Assembly (NCBI GenBank): GCA_031308135.1
Contig: JAHLJT010000631.1
Location: 178,614,184 to 178,678,183, forward strand
Length of the DNA: 64,000 nucleotides
Direction of reading: 5' to 3'
From: Acheta domesticus
Lineage: Eukaryota; Arthropoda; Insecta; Orthoptera; Gryllidae
Positions within the stretch are counted from its first letter, which is position 1. Each line of letters opens with the position of its first letter. Both the position numbers and the translations under genes were made by a program. This document shows, piece after piece, positions 35,088 through 46,044 of this stretch. A model generated the notes under the pieces. It saw nothing but the letters and a program-made list of their open reading frames with translations. It did not search any database and was not told the DNA's origin.

Positions 35088-35439
35088 GCCCCCAAGGAGC
35101 CCTCCCAGGGGAGATGCATGGCGACGTGCCCGCCCTCGCTCAAGGAGATCGAGTTTACCTGCAGCGAGCGCAGAGGCGCGAGGAGGCAAAGATGGAGGGC
35201 CTCGAGTGCTCGAAGTGCCGGCGGCGGTTTTGAAGGCTGAGAGGAAAGAGGGAGTAGAAGCGGCTGGGGAGAAGTAAAGCATGAATAAGCACTGTGGAAG
35301 AGACAATAATGAAGAATGGGACTGTGAAGATATCGCAAACACCACACCAGATCCGTCTTAAACAAGTGTTTAAGAAAAAGAGAAAACTGTGTATTGGACA
35401 AATAAAGGAGGACAGTGGAGTGCAGGGAAGGAGACATTA

Positions 35440-35815
35440 TGAGACGTACAAGGGAGCTGGTGACAGAAAAGCAGAGAGAGAGAGAGAGAGAGAGAAGAAA
35501 GAAATGAAGGGAAATAGAGAAAAGGGAGGGAAAAGGAAGGGAGAGAAGAGATGACGAGAGAAAAGGGAGTAGACAGAATGAAAAAGAGGAATAAAAGGAA
35601 ATAAATTAGTTAATGGAGAGATAAAGGAAGAAAGAGGGAAAAGAATAAAAAAGGCAAGGAAGAAGGAAAGACTTCGAAATGGAATAAGATAAATGAAATA
35701 AGGTATGATAAAAGAGAAACTAAGGTAGAAGTAAGACGTCAGAAGGTAGAGAGAGGCAAGGAGAAAGAAGTGAAGGAGAAGGTGGAAAGGGGGAAGGGGC
35801 TCGAGGGGCGTGGCA
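35440..35815 (+). repeat. Purine-rich tract with (GA)n
   Basis: Nearly all purine on the plus strand for about 370 bases, with a clean (GA)n run at 35472-35494. The 145-codon minus-strand frame here (Phe, Leu, Ser, Pro rich) is the translation of the polypyrimidine complement. Potential for triplex or nucleosome-excluding structure. Confidence 0.85.
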
Positions 35816-36060
35816 GTGTGGAAGGAAGCCGCTGCGGTTGCGCGACTGCGCCCGCAGAGATTAAGCATGAGCAAGGGTGAGAGGGACAGAAGGTGGGAGG
35901 ATCGGCGGGAGAGGGGAAGGGCGGGAGGGGGAAGAGGGTGCAGAGGCGCTAGGCAGGCGGAGGAATTTCGCCAGCTCCCGAGAGAGAGAGAGAGGTAGCC
36001 TGGAACCGCCTGCGGCTGTCCTGTCCTGCGGCTTCAATAATCCTGTTCCTTCCTTCTGGG
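35815..36060. other. GC-rich, CpG-containing block
   Basis: Follows the purine tract; includes a second short (GA)n at 35982-35995. Frames of 62-85 residues on both strands, none recognised. Confidence 0.4.
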
Positions 36061-36069
36061 CAGAGAATC

Positions 36070-37015
36070 TTGTCATTGGAAACGAGGTGCAAAGCAAAAC
36101 ACATAAAATTCATTTCGAAACGACTTTTAAGTGAAACTGTTCTGATTTCATAGACGGCATTAAAAATTTAATGCATTTTCAACAACATTCGTCAAAACAT
36201 AACTCACATTAAAATGTGGGAATTGTAATCAGATTATGAATACTTCATGAAATCAACGAGATTTATAATATGCTCAAAATGGATTTTGTGATTGAGAGTG
36301 AAAACAATCCACAGCTTTAATAATTTATAAGTGTGGACATTGTTTTAATTTCAGCGTGTGGAGCTCATGTGATTACTAATTTATTGATCCCATACGTAAA
36401 TTGTTGAATTGTCAGAAAGTGTTGTTTCTCATATCCATGTATTAATTCCATGAGACCTTGGTGCCATTAAGTGTTAATTCAAAATGTTACTCTATACTTT
36501 AGTGCAGTCATTCCATTCCATTCGTTCAGAATAGGGAGTGGTTTTAGTGAAGATTACCCTTTGAGTTATAACACTTTCAAACTAAGCACTTACGGCAATA
36601 TTATGTTTTGATCAGTTGATCTACATTTTAGAACTCAGTGACATGGACGAATCAAGAAAAAACGATTTGAAGTGTTCAACATCTTGAACGGGAAAGGATA
36701 CAGAGATACATTGTTCAGGGGGGACAGATGGGTCATTTAGAAAAATTCTTTGTCTTAAATGGGGGATTCAAGTTTACTGTTTTCATGAACATCCTATATC
36801 CAGTCAATTCTGTGTTATAGATACATTTTTATCAATTGCCGGCTATTTAGTAACCATGAAACTCTGTTAAACTGTTGGATTTAAATGATTATTAGCTAAT
36901 TTTAGCAATAGTCGAATTGTATTTCGAAGGAGAATTTTAATTATTAATAAATAAATTGAGACAACGCAAGAAGAACAATGTCTCTGAAGTACAAGTATTT
37001 CCAAAACCTCAAATT
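36070..37015. other. AT-rich DNA without genes
   Basis: Nothing recognised. Confidence 0.6.
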
Positions 37016-37019
37016 TAGA

Positions 37020-37295
37020 AGGTGTAAATCCTGTGTTTGTCCCCTCGCTGGGACAAACTCTAAGTTCTCGACGGGTCACACAACATGTGTGATACTGTAA
37101 GAGTTTTTGTAAATGTGGTACGTATTTGTGTGTGTAATGGGAAAGGAGAGGTCAATGATGACGAATGAACAATCACAAACGAATGCTTTCTCATTCGTTA
37201 GGATGCTAATCTGGCATTCATCTGATTAAGAAACCATAATCAACAACCAACCAGAGCAACCAGCCGCTAGATTTCTACTTCAATGGCTGAATTCG
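37020..37295 (-). mobile_element. SINE family A, older copy, left part (interrupted)
   Basis: Diverged family A sequence: AAACTCTAAGTTCTCGACGG, GTGTGTGTAATGGG, AGAGCAACCAGCCGCTAG and GGCTGAATTCG. It stops at GAATTCG (37295), exactly where copy 2 begins, and resumes at 37784 with ATTCCACCTAGCTATG, the expected continuation. It was therefore split by the copy 2 insertion. Confidence 0.6.
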
Positions 37296-37362
37296 ATTGA
37301 TTGATTACTAGTGACTGCAGGTGCATCAATTACTAAGGTCTTTAGTCCCGTAAGTATAGTGC

Positions 37363-37404
<42 letters not shown>

Positions 37405-37783
37405 ACTCTCTTTTTCTTTTTTCTCTCTAATCACCGACAAGCTCTAACCCCCGACAGGTCTACCGGCGTGTATGGTAGTGTAGTGCATGTTAGTGTAAGT
37501 GTGTGTAAGTAAGGGGTGGGATAGGACAAAGAATGGGAGGGAAAGATTTCGCGCGGTCCGTGGCTCGTTTGTTAGGGTACTGCTCCGATATTCGCCTGCT
37601 ATCGATCGGAGAAAGTACGAAAAACTACCGATGTAGACGGCCGCTAGATTTCTTCTCCAGATAGCGACAGAAGTCGACCTAGCTGTCTGGGAAGTGTCGA
37701 AAATCCTGCCATCTGACCCGAACCCCAGGATCTCCCGGTCAGTGGCACTGCGGTGACATCAGTTGATGCCCTAAACCACCTCG
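37296..37783 (-). mobile_element. SINE family A, copy 2 (nested)
   Basis: Complete family copy. The minus-strand 3' tail is AATCAATCAAT next to 37296. The body carries an expanded (CT)n tract at 37366-37402. Shared words CTGCTCCGATATTCGCCTG, GACGGCCGCTAG and GTCGACCTAGCTGTC follow. The tRNA-like head reads ACATCAGTTGATGCC on the plus strand near 37757-37771, with a decayed B box at about 37718-37733. It is inserted in an older copy of the same family. Confidence 0.65.
37366..37402 (+). repeat. (CT)n microsatellite
   Basis: About 18 CT units inside SINE family A copy 2. Confidence 0.95.
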
Positions 37784-37830
37784 CATTCCACCTAGCTATG
37801 TAGCTAGTGTCGCACACGTTCCACCGCCAG
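37784..37830 (-). mobile_element. SINE family A, older copy, right part
   Basis: Continuation of the copy interrupted at 37295: CACCTAGCTATGTAGCTAG, then GTGTCG and CCACCGCC. Confidence 0.5.
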
Positions 37831-37839
37831 CTTTCGCCT

Positions 37840-38570
37840 TCCCCGCAGGGGAGGGGGGGATCGTGACCACGTAGGTGGGCACGGTCTCTGGTGAAGAGTT
37901 GTAGACGATCACCCAAAAACTCAGTTTGACGGTGGCACTCACGCCGTTAGCCTCAAGATAGAGGCAGTGAGGAGGCGATGCTAAGCTCCTGGTTGTCGGT
38001 TCAACCCGACAACCCACCAGTTGGGCTGCTGACGCGCCAATCTTAAGGCAGGATTGGGTGAAGGACGCCTTTCGAGGTACTCTGGAATCCACATAAGTCC
38101 GGCGGTAAATTACCTCCGTCAGGTTGCCTTGGTTACGGTCTGATCCAGCCTAAAGGTGTAGGTTGTGGGGAGACGGGATGGGGGCCCTGAGCCGCCCGGA
38201 CGTTAGTTCGGGTGGCCCCCAGTTGGGCTCTTGGCTTCGTCGTGGCAGTGGCCCAATACTCTGGGCAAAGAGTAGGGGCTTGGTGTCCCGGCGCATGTGA
38301 GTGGCGCGTTGTCGTACAGGCAATGCTGACTCCGGTACTTGCCGGGATAACTAGTACCTCTGAGCTGGCAGGACACACCTCGACCCAGGCATTGATTGCG
38401 GAGGTTGCCGAGAGGGCAAACTGCGTTCCGGCGACATCCGGATATTAGTCTGAGGTTGTACTTGTACACCTGAGGAGGGTGTAGGTAAGGCCGCCGCCAA
38501 GGGACTCACCCTCGGGCTTCGTTCCCCTAATGAAGTACAAGTGCGGGGGTGCCATTCCGGCATAGCACAT
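37840..38570 (+). mobile_element. Unclassified repeat with tRNA-like head
   Basis: The segment is GC-balanced and rich in small stems. Successive stems resemble a cloverleaf: GCCTC/GAGGC with loop AAGATA (37949-37964), AGGAG/CTCCT (37969-37990) and GTTGTCGG/CCGACAAC around TTCAAC (37992-38013), where GGTTCAACCC matches most of a pol III B box. A further stem CCGCCCG/CGGGTGG lies at about 38192-38214. The right end runs through GAAGTACAAGTGCGGGGG to ACATATATACACAC, a tail-like simple sequence. A tRNA-derived SINE or the 3' part of a LINE is possible. Confidence 0.35.
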
Positions 38571-38579
38571 ATATACACA

Positions 38580-39095
38580 CAGCCCTCGCCGTCGACGGCC
38601 TCCCGGTCGGCTCTGCTGCGCAGCCCCTGAGCGAGGCGGCGCGTGGGGGCGGGGCGGCGGCGCCTGACGGCGCGACGCGGCGCGCGTGAAGGGGGAGGGG
38701 CCGGGGCGGCGCGACACTCCGGGGAGCAGGGTGGCGCCGCCCCCGCGCCGCCCCTCCGCGCCGCTCGGGGGGTATCATCAGTCTCAGGGGGCCGCGGGGC
38801 GGGGGCGGACGCCGCCAAGGCACGCGACGCCCCCGCTCCTCCCCCGCCCCGCCGCCGCCGAGACGTGCCGCACGCCGCCCATAATGGGCACGCTAATTAC
38901 CGCTTCATGTAAGCCGGCGACGGCGGCGGAAGTGGCGATGGCGGCGGGGCGGAAGCGACAACGGCGCGACGCGGCGCGGCGCGGCGGCGGCGGGCGCGGG
39001 GCACACTGGCGCATTTTGCGAGTTCTCTGGGCAAAACGAGAAAATGGGATTTTTGCTTGCGCCGCGGGGGATGGGGTGGTTTTGCGGTGGAGGCA
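38580..39095. other. CpG island
   Basis: The densest CpG block of the middle part, with GGCGGC/GCCGCC triplet runs. Many frames of 60-155 residues overlap on both strands, Arg, Ala, Gly and Pro rich, without domains. An AT-core word, GGCACGCTAATTACCGCTTC (38886-38905), interrupts the island and could be a conserved homeodomain site. Confidence 0.65.
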
Positions 39096-39099
39096 ATAG

Positions 39100-40010
39100 G
39101 AAATCGGAGTAGTCCACAAAAATAACCCTGTATTTCGAGCGGACGCGTTTTCCTGGTATTGTAAACGAAATGGAAAAAATAAACGTTCTTATTTTAGTGT
39201 CTGCATTGGTGATGTTGGATGAGAAATGCTACCGTGGAAATGTCATTGTGGCAAAAAGCACTGAATATTCTGTTATGTCTTGAAGTTTATTTTACCAAAC
39301 TGGGAAATAACCTTATCGTATTAGCTATATAAAATTTAACGCATAAGCTTTTAAATAACAATGGTGAAGTTGTGTTATAGGAAAAAATAAAACAAAAACT
39401 ATAATTTCTTTTCCGAAAATAGCTTTTGTAAGAGGTGAAAACGGATATGTTTTTTGGGAATTGAACTAATCATTACTTATCGGGCAAAACCTTATTGTCT
39501 ACGGTCTGTAATTACGAATTTTATTGCTATTAATTTAAATTAATATATGTGTGTCTGTATTTCTAATTAGATTTAGTAATTATATCATAATTTTTTAATT
39601 TATTACACATATTCATGCATTCGAATTTATGACATTGCTAATAATTTTGTTTTGTGTTGCATTACATTGCTTTACATTTATATTTTCATCAATGATGAAT
39701 CTTATCTCCGATAAGAAAACTTACCGTACGATGATGCTAGTAGCAGATGTTGTGTAGTACTGTACATAGTACATACAAATATTTAATTAATGTTCTAAAA
39801 TATAGTTAGAAAATATGAAGTCCATAAAGTTCCTAAGAAATCAATTTATTTCTCCGAAGAAGTATTTTCATAACCCTTAGCATTTCAGATGAAAACGGTG
39901 CTCTACTGAGCAATTCCGTAATGAGAACAAATTTCAATAACAACTCGGTGCATCATAAGTTATTTTTATAATTGGATCGTAAATTTCAGATTGGGTAAAA
40001 TATAGCTGGA
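39100..40010. other. AT-rich DNA without genes
   Basis: Nothing recognised. Confidence 0.6.
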
Positions 40011-40014
40011 TAAA

Positions 40015-40215
40015 TTTGCCTGGTATTGATCGAAGAAACCACGGAAAAATACCAAACAGAGCAGTCGGCCGCCGGAATTTTTCTCTGGAAAGCAGCTAAT
40101 TTTCACCTAGCTATTTAGTTAGTCGAAAATCCAACCACCGTCGAGACTTGAACCCAACCACCTCCCAAACAGAGACACTGCAGTGACATCAGTTGATTCC
40201 GTGATGCTCCTCAGC
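40015..40215 (-). mobile_element. SINE family A, copy 3 (5'-proximal part)
   Basis: About 200 bases of the head-proximal half: TTGATCGAAGAAACCACGG, GAGCAGTCGGCCGCC, then AGACTTGAACC (40144-40154), whose reverse complement GGTTCAAGTCT is a near-perfect pol III B box, and CACTGCAGTGACATCAGTTG. The body and tail are missing. Confidence 0.7.
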
Positions 40216-40219
40216 CAAC

Positions 40220-40655
40220 CTCTCTGCTGAAGGAACGCTGCCGTTGTGCACTTCCATGTTTCTTTCAGGAGGACGCAACATTTTTTTTTCAATAAAACCT
40301 TTGGGACGTAGCCCTGACTGAAATCTCGTTCACGAATTGTCACCCGACGCCGTCAGTTCGGTGAACGAAGGCGAAGAACGAGAGACGGCAAGCCGCGGGA
40401 AGGAGGGCGTCAGTTTCATAGCAAAAATGTGCGGAGTTATTTGTGTGGTGTGAACAAGCTAGGACATTTCAAAAGAACCAATTTTAAAGAGAACTTGGAA
40501 GTAATCGAGCAACTATATGCCATCTAAATTGTATAAATTGTCTTATAAACATTGATTTATTTATTCCTAACAAACTAATCGGCAAAGGTAGTATTTTAGT
40601 TAAAATTGCGTTGAAAAGTTATGCGTTGAACCAACTCAAGGATGTAATGTTGATC
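40220..40655. other. Mixed-composition DNA without genes
   Basis: A small GC-richer patch at 40340-40415; nothing recognised. Confidence 0.5.
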
Positions 40656-40660
40656 GTGTA

Positions 40661-40902
40661 AAGGCGGCTCCACACATTCGGCATTCGCCGAGCAGCGAGA
40701 TACTGCTTGCCCAATCCCGAAAAGCTGATGTGTTCGGCAAATGTTCGCTTCCCTTGATATGTCCAAAAGACCGATACTGCAGGTGAATAGGGCGAGTACC
40801 GAATGTTCGTCACTCAGCAAATAGCAAGCAACTCGCCCACACTCGATATTCGGCGAGAGGTTACTCGCTGTTCGCCAAATAACGAATGTGTGGAGTTCGC
40901 TT
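40661..40902. mobile_element. Miniature inverted-repeat element (242 bp)
   Basis: Terminal inverted repeats of about 40 bases share CTCCACACATTCG (40668-40680, complement at 40883-40895) and then a (G/A)CAGCGAG word. Ends are AAGGCGG on the left and, reverse-complemented, AAGCGAA on the right. Outside is TA on both sides, or TTAA on the right only. Subterminal TTCGGCGA and TTCGCC words repeat inside. No coding frame. Superfamily undecided (TA-type or TTAA-type). Confidence 0.6.
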
Positions 40903-40905
40903 TAA

Positions 40906-41673
40906 GCTGTAGGCCGGAACCTAACCATCAACTTCGGCACCCAAAGCAAAGCGTCAATTGCGTCTTAAATATTAGAAATGAAATGCATGGTACAGTCTCA
41001 AGGATGTTTTCATTAATAGAATAGCGCAAAGCTGAAGCTCAGCATCAACTTGTACATGCGTGGCGAAGCGTCTATTGTTCCTTAAAAATGTTACGTTATA
41101 ACAACGACAATCCGCTAGCAGGTGCGCGATCTTGTTCGTTTGCCGTGTCCTCGCGGAAATGCGTTGATCATTTTCGTTTAGGGTAGGATAAAGGTTTTGT
41201 AAAACTGTATTTCTTCGTACTCGGCCCTTCTGCGTTTTAAGGATAGTTCATTAAGCACATTTTTAAACTGCCAAGTGATGGACATCCACTTTACGTACCT
41301 CCTTTTTCAGGGGTCAGACTGAATTATTTCATTAGTCAGTGTAAGAGTAGTTTGTAGGTGAGATAAATGGGTCAATAAGGGATACGAGACAAAAGTAATT
41401 TATTTTTTACTGATGCGTTTTCGCTTGGTATTGCCTTCGAGATGGAGCTTGATATTCATTGATCGAGAGGATCATGTTGACGAGGGAAATATGAAATCAA
41501 TTTAATGTTGCTACATGTTCTCTTACGGAGAGAATTGTGAGAGGGAAGTTTAGAGAGGTAATTATGAAAGGGAATTATGGGAGAGTAAATATACAATGAT
41601 AAACCGAGTATGTTAACAATTAGTGAATTAGAAAATCAGTAAATCTGAATCATGAATCATGAAAATTAGGTAC

Positions 41674-41675
<2 letters not shown>
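40906..41675. other. AT-rich DNA without genes
   Basis: Nothing recognised. Confidence 0.6.
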
Positions 41676-41678
<3 letters not shown>

Positions 41679-41725
<47 letters not shown>

Positions 41726-41744
41726 TACATATATACATATATAC
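41679..41744. repeat. (AT)n microsatellite
   Basis: More than 20 AT units followed by degenerate CATATA units. Confidence 0.95.
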
Positions 41745-41879
41745 CACGAGCATTATCTGATTCTAATGATCTCGAACGACAAAAAGCCTTCTGATCAAAG
41801 GTCCTAGGACATTTTGTCGCCGATCGATCATTAGAACCCTTATAACGCCCTTGGTGCGTAAATAACTAGAACAACGTCG

Positions 41880-42135
41880 TTGGTGCGGACTGAGCAACTC
41901 ATGGGCTTTCGCCCTCGGGCCGGGAGGCGCGCCCTGTGTGCGCTGGTGCTGCCCCGCGCGGGCCACCCCGGAGGCTCTCGACGCGCAGCGCCTGCGTTTC
42001 CGCCACCACCACCGCCCCAACGCCACTCCGCAAGCGTCGTTTGTTTGCGTCTCCGTGGCACGTGACGCCAGCCTCTGGAACTCGGAGGGTGATTTACTTT
42101 CGGCGGGATCTCGCAGTGTTCGTTTGTGCTTCCTG
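41880..42135. other. CpG island
   Basis: Short CpG-dense block with overlapping frames in both strands, none recognised. Confidence 0.55.
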
Positions 42136-42139
42136 CGTT

Positions 42140-44375
42140 TAAGGACGCAATTTTCTCTTTGTGATGCACTCACCTAAGATGCAGCTGTAATGCAGAGAAA
42201 AATGGACGCGGAGAAAGTCATCGTCATAAAACTTTCGTTGTTCTGTTAAATGCTATAAAGTTTGATCGAACAAATGATAGAAAATGCTGTCCTCCTTTAT
42301 AGTTCTTTGACAAAGTTTTTACGGATTTAAGATTTCCTCATGTTTATCAAAAAGATTGAAGGAAAATATGCTATTAATCGCAACAAGCGTGTTTCATTTA
42401 CAATAATTGCAATTTGAACCAGTTTCAATTAAAACCTTTTGACTTTTTGGACTAATTTCAATTCGGATTAATACTTACATAACATTTAAAATATGTATTA
42501 CATTTAATGTTAAAAAAGCACATTTCATGTTGCATTCTCAGATTTAAAAAATACTTTAAACGAAAATAAAAAGTTTTTACTGTTTCACTTCGGCTCGAAG
42601 TACACTCTCTCAAAATAATGGAAAACTAATCCAAAACGGGGTGCATATCACTAGTAAACTATCATATCACTATAAAAAGTAACATTAATTTTCATCTCTT
42701 AGAAAAGAGTAAATGTATTTGGGTAAAGTAGTACACTAGTTGTGTTACAAACTTAAAATAGGTTAATTACTAACGCATAAATTTATACATTGACAATAAA
42801 GTAATTTTGAATTTGCCATAACACAAAGAGCAAAATGTTTCATATTTCGTACCGATTGTAAGCACAAGTACCACCTAGGGAGAAGATTAATGGCTAGTTT
42901 TAAAATTGCGGGAAGTAGATTAATGTGTAAGAGAGTTTAATTTCCAGGAGATTTACTCTTGTATTTCAATTCAAACATTTAATTTTTATTTTCTCGCCTA
43001 TTACCTACTTATAGATGTAGTAAGAAGAAAGTATGGTAAGTTGTAACGGAAACTGGCAATTTTTCATTAGATAAACTCTTATTGTAGGTCATTGATATCA
43101 AATTTATTACTGCTCTAGATCAGCACATACTTTCTCGTATTATCTGCAACAAAAATTCAGAGAGTACAGGAAAAAAGATAATTACGTCATATTTTTAAGC
43201 GTTTTGTTCCACCTAAGAACAAAAATTGACGAAAAATTTTTAGAAGTTTTGTTTATAAATTGTGTTTACTGTAAACAGAAATCTCCATTTCATAAAATAC
43301 TCATCTTTTCCTCACATGTGAAAAGTGCAATATACGTATAAATATTGACCACATTTTCAAAGTATGTCGCAATTATAATAATCAAACAGAATTAACTGGT
43401 TGTAATTATGAAGTAATACTCTATAAAAGAAACTAGGGAATAATAATTAAATTTTGTAAAGCCTTCAATATATTCTTGGACTTTTAATTCCAATGGATAT
43501 GTCAGTTGTCACTATTTTTTGTATTGTTACTACTATAAGATGATTGCAATTTGTACTGTTAGTATTTTTCTGCTGATGTGTTGTATTTGCAAAAGAAATA
43601 GTCGCTAATAACCACATTATTATCTCTATTCATTTCTTTAAAAAATGTACTAGATTTTTTATATCTACTTAAAAAAATTAAATAGAAAATCTCACTTATC
43701 AACGTTGAGAGTTTGCAATGTTACTTTTTTTGTAATTTTCTCCGACGTGGTGTATCGAAAATGGAACCTGCGCTATTTTTTAAGGCGTCATTTTACCCTC
43801 TCCGATTAACCTAAACCCTGAAATGAATAGCGCAAGCCACAATTTCTTTGAAGTGTCTTTTTGAAAATTGTAAAATTTAAATGAACACTGAGAAAATATA
43901 TAATTCTGCCTCGGAAGGTTTCATATTTACTCGTTTACAAGATAAAAAGTTTATTAATATTAAAAATATTGTTATTTTTATAATTGTCATTAGTACTGTC
44001 ATTTATATTTCATGGATAATCTTCACTGTCTAAGTAGAGTACTGGTTTTATTGTTGTTGTTCCTCTTAAACTACTTTATTATTATTGTTATTATTATAGT
44101 AATCAATTATCCTGGAGTATTCATTCTTCGCAGGAAACGATTTCGTGAGAAAACGTAATGATGTAATGAGAGTGGAATATTACGAAACTCCGTGGTTTGA
44201 AGAATCCGCAAAGGAATCGTCCTCAATCGTCGTTTTCTTCACGAAGCCCGTTTGTACACATACCCATACACACACAAAATTGACGTGGAGTAATCGGTAT
44301 ATAAACCCCGATGAAAAGGAGTGGATTGCTTTGCGGTCCGACATGCCAGGGATCGCCGCTTAAGCTAGGGGTGGC
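42140..44375. other. AT-rich DNA without genes
   Basis: About 2.2 kb without a gene. A (TTA/TTG)n run lies at 44076-44100. TTCATTCTTCGCAG before GAAACG (44121-44140) looks like a splice acceptor, and a 72-codon plus-strand frame follows, but the peptide is not recognised and contains a (CA)n translation (HTHTHT). Confidence 0.5.
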
Positions 44376-44379
44376 TGGG

Positions 44380-45115
44380 CACATCACTCTGAGCGTGCGG
44401 GAAGCTCTGTGATGATTGGAATTTCGGGCACGTCAATAGCTATCGTCGTTAGTCGCATTGTAATGAATGGTTTACTCCAGAAGGTGGTGATGTAGAGGGT
44501 GAATCCGACGTTGGCCAGCACTTTCGGCTTGGGGGGGGATTTACCCTCAAAGTATCTCTCCCCCCAGCTGAGCTTCTCTCCAGCTGGGTTTGAGCTCTGA
44601 GGCCCTGAGTGTTCTCCAGATATGTATGAATAGTGTATTGCTTCTAATAGCAAGGAGAGAGGATAAGAGAAGAAAGAAGAAGGAAATATCGAGCTCTTAT
44701 GAGGGTACTTTTTGGCATTCACCTGCTGTTGATCGGAGGCACCATGGAAAACAAACGCTTAGGAAACGCCATGGAAAACAAACAAATTCTGAGCAATCCT
44801 TGCCAGAATTTTCCTCGAGACCGACTGAATTCGCCCTAGCTATATAAGTATGGTCCGAATTAAAATAAGTTGGTGATTGACAATTGTGCTTCTGAAGCTG
44901 TAGCTTTGTACAATACGAGTGTATGATTTGGTTACTGTAAGAAGTATTAATTTCAAATATTTATTTTCGTGTCCCGGGAGCACGTGCTCAGAGGTACGCA
45001 AACTGTCAACATCGCTCCCTTCCATTTGCAGCTGTCAATCACCAACTTATTTTAATCGGACCATAGTGTCTGCCACCATCAGGACTCTAACTGAAGGATA
45101 CCCCGGTACTAAACC
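44380..45115 (-). mobile_element. SINE family A, copy 4, interrupted by a miniature element
   Basis: Diverged family sequence from about 44411 (GATTGGAATTTCGGGCACGT) through CACCTGCTGTTGATCGGAGG to GAATTCGCCCTAGCTATATA. It is broken at 44849 and resumes at 45064 with GTGTCTGCCACCATCAGG, the regular continuation. GAAACGCCATGGAAAACAAA-type sequence is locally duplicated at about 44743-44780. Confidence 0.6.
44851..45063. mobile_element. Tc1/mariner-like miniature element (213 bp) with TA duplication
   Basis: Inverted repeats of 31-32 bases begin TGGTCCGA and include TTAAAATAAGTTGGTGATTG. They differ only by one extra A in the left arm (44851-44882 against 45033-45063). TA stands on each side (44849-44850 and 45064-45065). 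Removing the element restores an uninterrupted SINE family A sequence carrying a single TA, which proves insertion and target duplication. The interior has no frame and holds the palindrome GAGCACGTGCTC (44979-44990). Confidence 0.85.
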
Positions 45116-45204
45116 GTACAGGGACAGCGGAAATGCAAAAAATGCTGTTTTTACTTGGTTGTTCGGAAGAGGCCCCCCGTCCCTACACTGGTTTAGGCCG
45201 CCAT

Positions 45205-46040
45205 TCTGAGACCAGATTGCCGGGCGAAACTGTTGCACCTGTGCCTAGGATGGCATCTCCGGGACAGCCGAGTAAATACCGACTCCGTCCGCGGAAGCCT
45301 AAGCTCTCAGCGGCAATGCTGGGTTTGAGCTCTCCGCAACCGGCGAGAGGCGCTGCACGTGGGGTGGGGGAGGGGGAGGCGCGGGCGTCCGGACATTAGC
45401 CGGCTGCCGCGGCCTGTGCGGCGGCCCCGACGCTGGGGGTTGATCGCCCACCGGGTTAAAGCGGCGCGGAGGGGAATGGAGGCAGGAGGCGGCTCGTGCT
45501 TCTCTAACAAGCGCTGATCGATCGCTTCAGACCTCCTCCTGCCCCGCGCTCTCGTCTCCACCCTGCATCTCCACCTCCGTCTCTATTATCCACAACTCGT
45601 CCTCCTCCACTTCTTTCTGCATTTCCACCTCCTCCTTGTTTCCTTATATGCCTCCCCATCGTGTCCAACTCCGACTCCACCTCCACCTCCATCTCCATCT
45701 TTAACTTTGCGCTCTTTTCTGCTTTTTTGTCCATCTCCCCCTCCGTTCCCCACTCCTACTTCACCTCCCCTCCATGTCAATCTCTGACTCCGTCTCCGCG
45801 TCCGCACTCCACTTCACCTCGAACTTCATATCTACCTCCATCCCCAATTCTACCTCCGCCTCCTCCCCACCTCCTTCTCCATCCCTGATTCCGCTTTCCA
45901 TCTCCATTTCCACCTACAGTCACCGTCACTGTTTCTCCATTATGTCTACGGCCGTGTTTGCCTCCGCCTGCATTCTTCTATCTCCCGATCGCCCTCCTCC
46001 ATTAGCTGACGGTCGCCACCGCAGGCTCGCGTGAGCGCGT
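45205..46040. other. CpG island followed by pyrimidine-rich tract
   Basis: From 45205 to about 45535 the sequence is GC- and CpG-rich. From about 45540 to 45910 the plus strand is an imperfect CTCCAC/CTCCGT/CTCCAT repeat, which gives Ser, Thr and Pro rich frames that should not be read as genes. Confidence 0.65.
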
Positions 46041-46044
46041 AGCG

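Noticed and set aside
35437..35874. 145-codon minus-strand frame rich in Phe, Leu, Ser and Pro
   Set aside because: It is the translation of the complement of a long purine tract, not a membrane protein.
38351..39119. Several frames of 70-155 codons on both strands
   Set aside because: Mutually overlapping, GC-driven, without domains.
44121..44363. Internal exon after an acceptor-like TTCATTCTTCGCAG
   Set aside because: The peptide includes a CA-repeat translation, shows no known domain and lacks a donor; acceptor words are common by chance.
45661..46034. Ser/Pro-rich frames
   Set aside because: Translation of an imperfect CTCCAC repeat.
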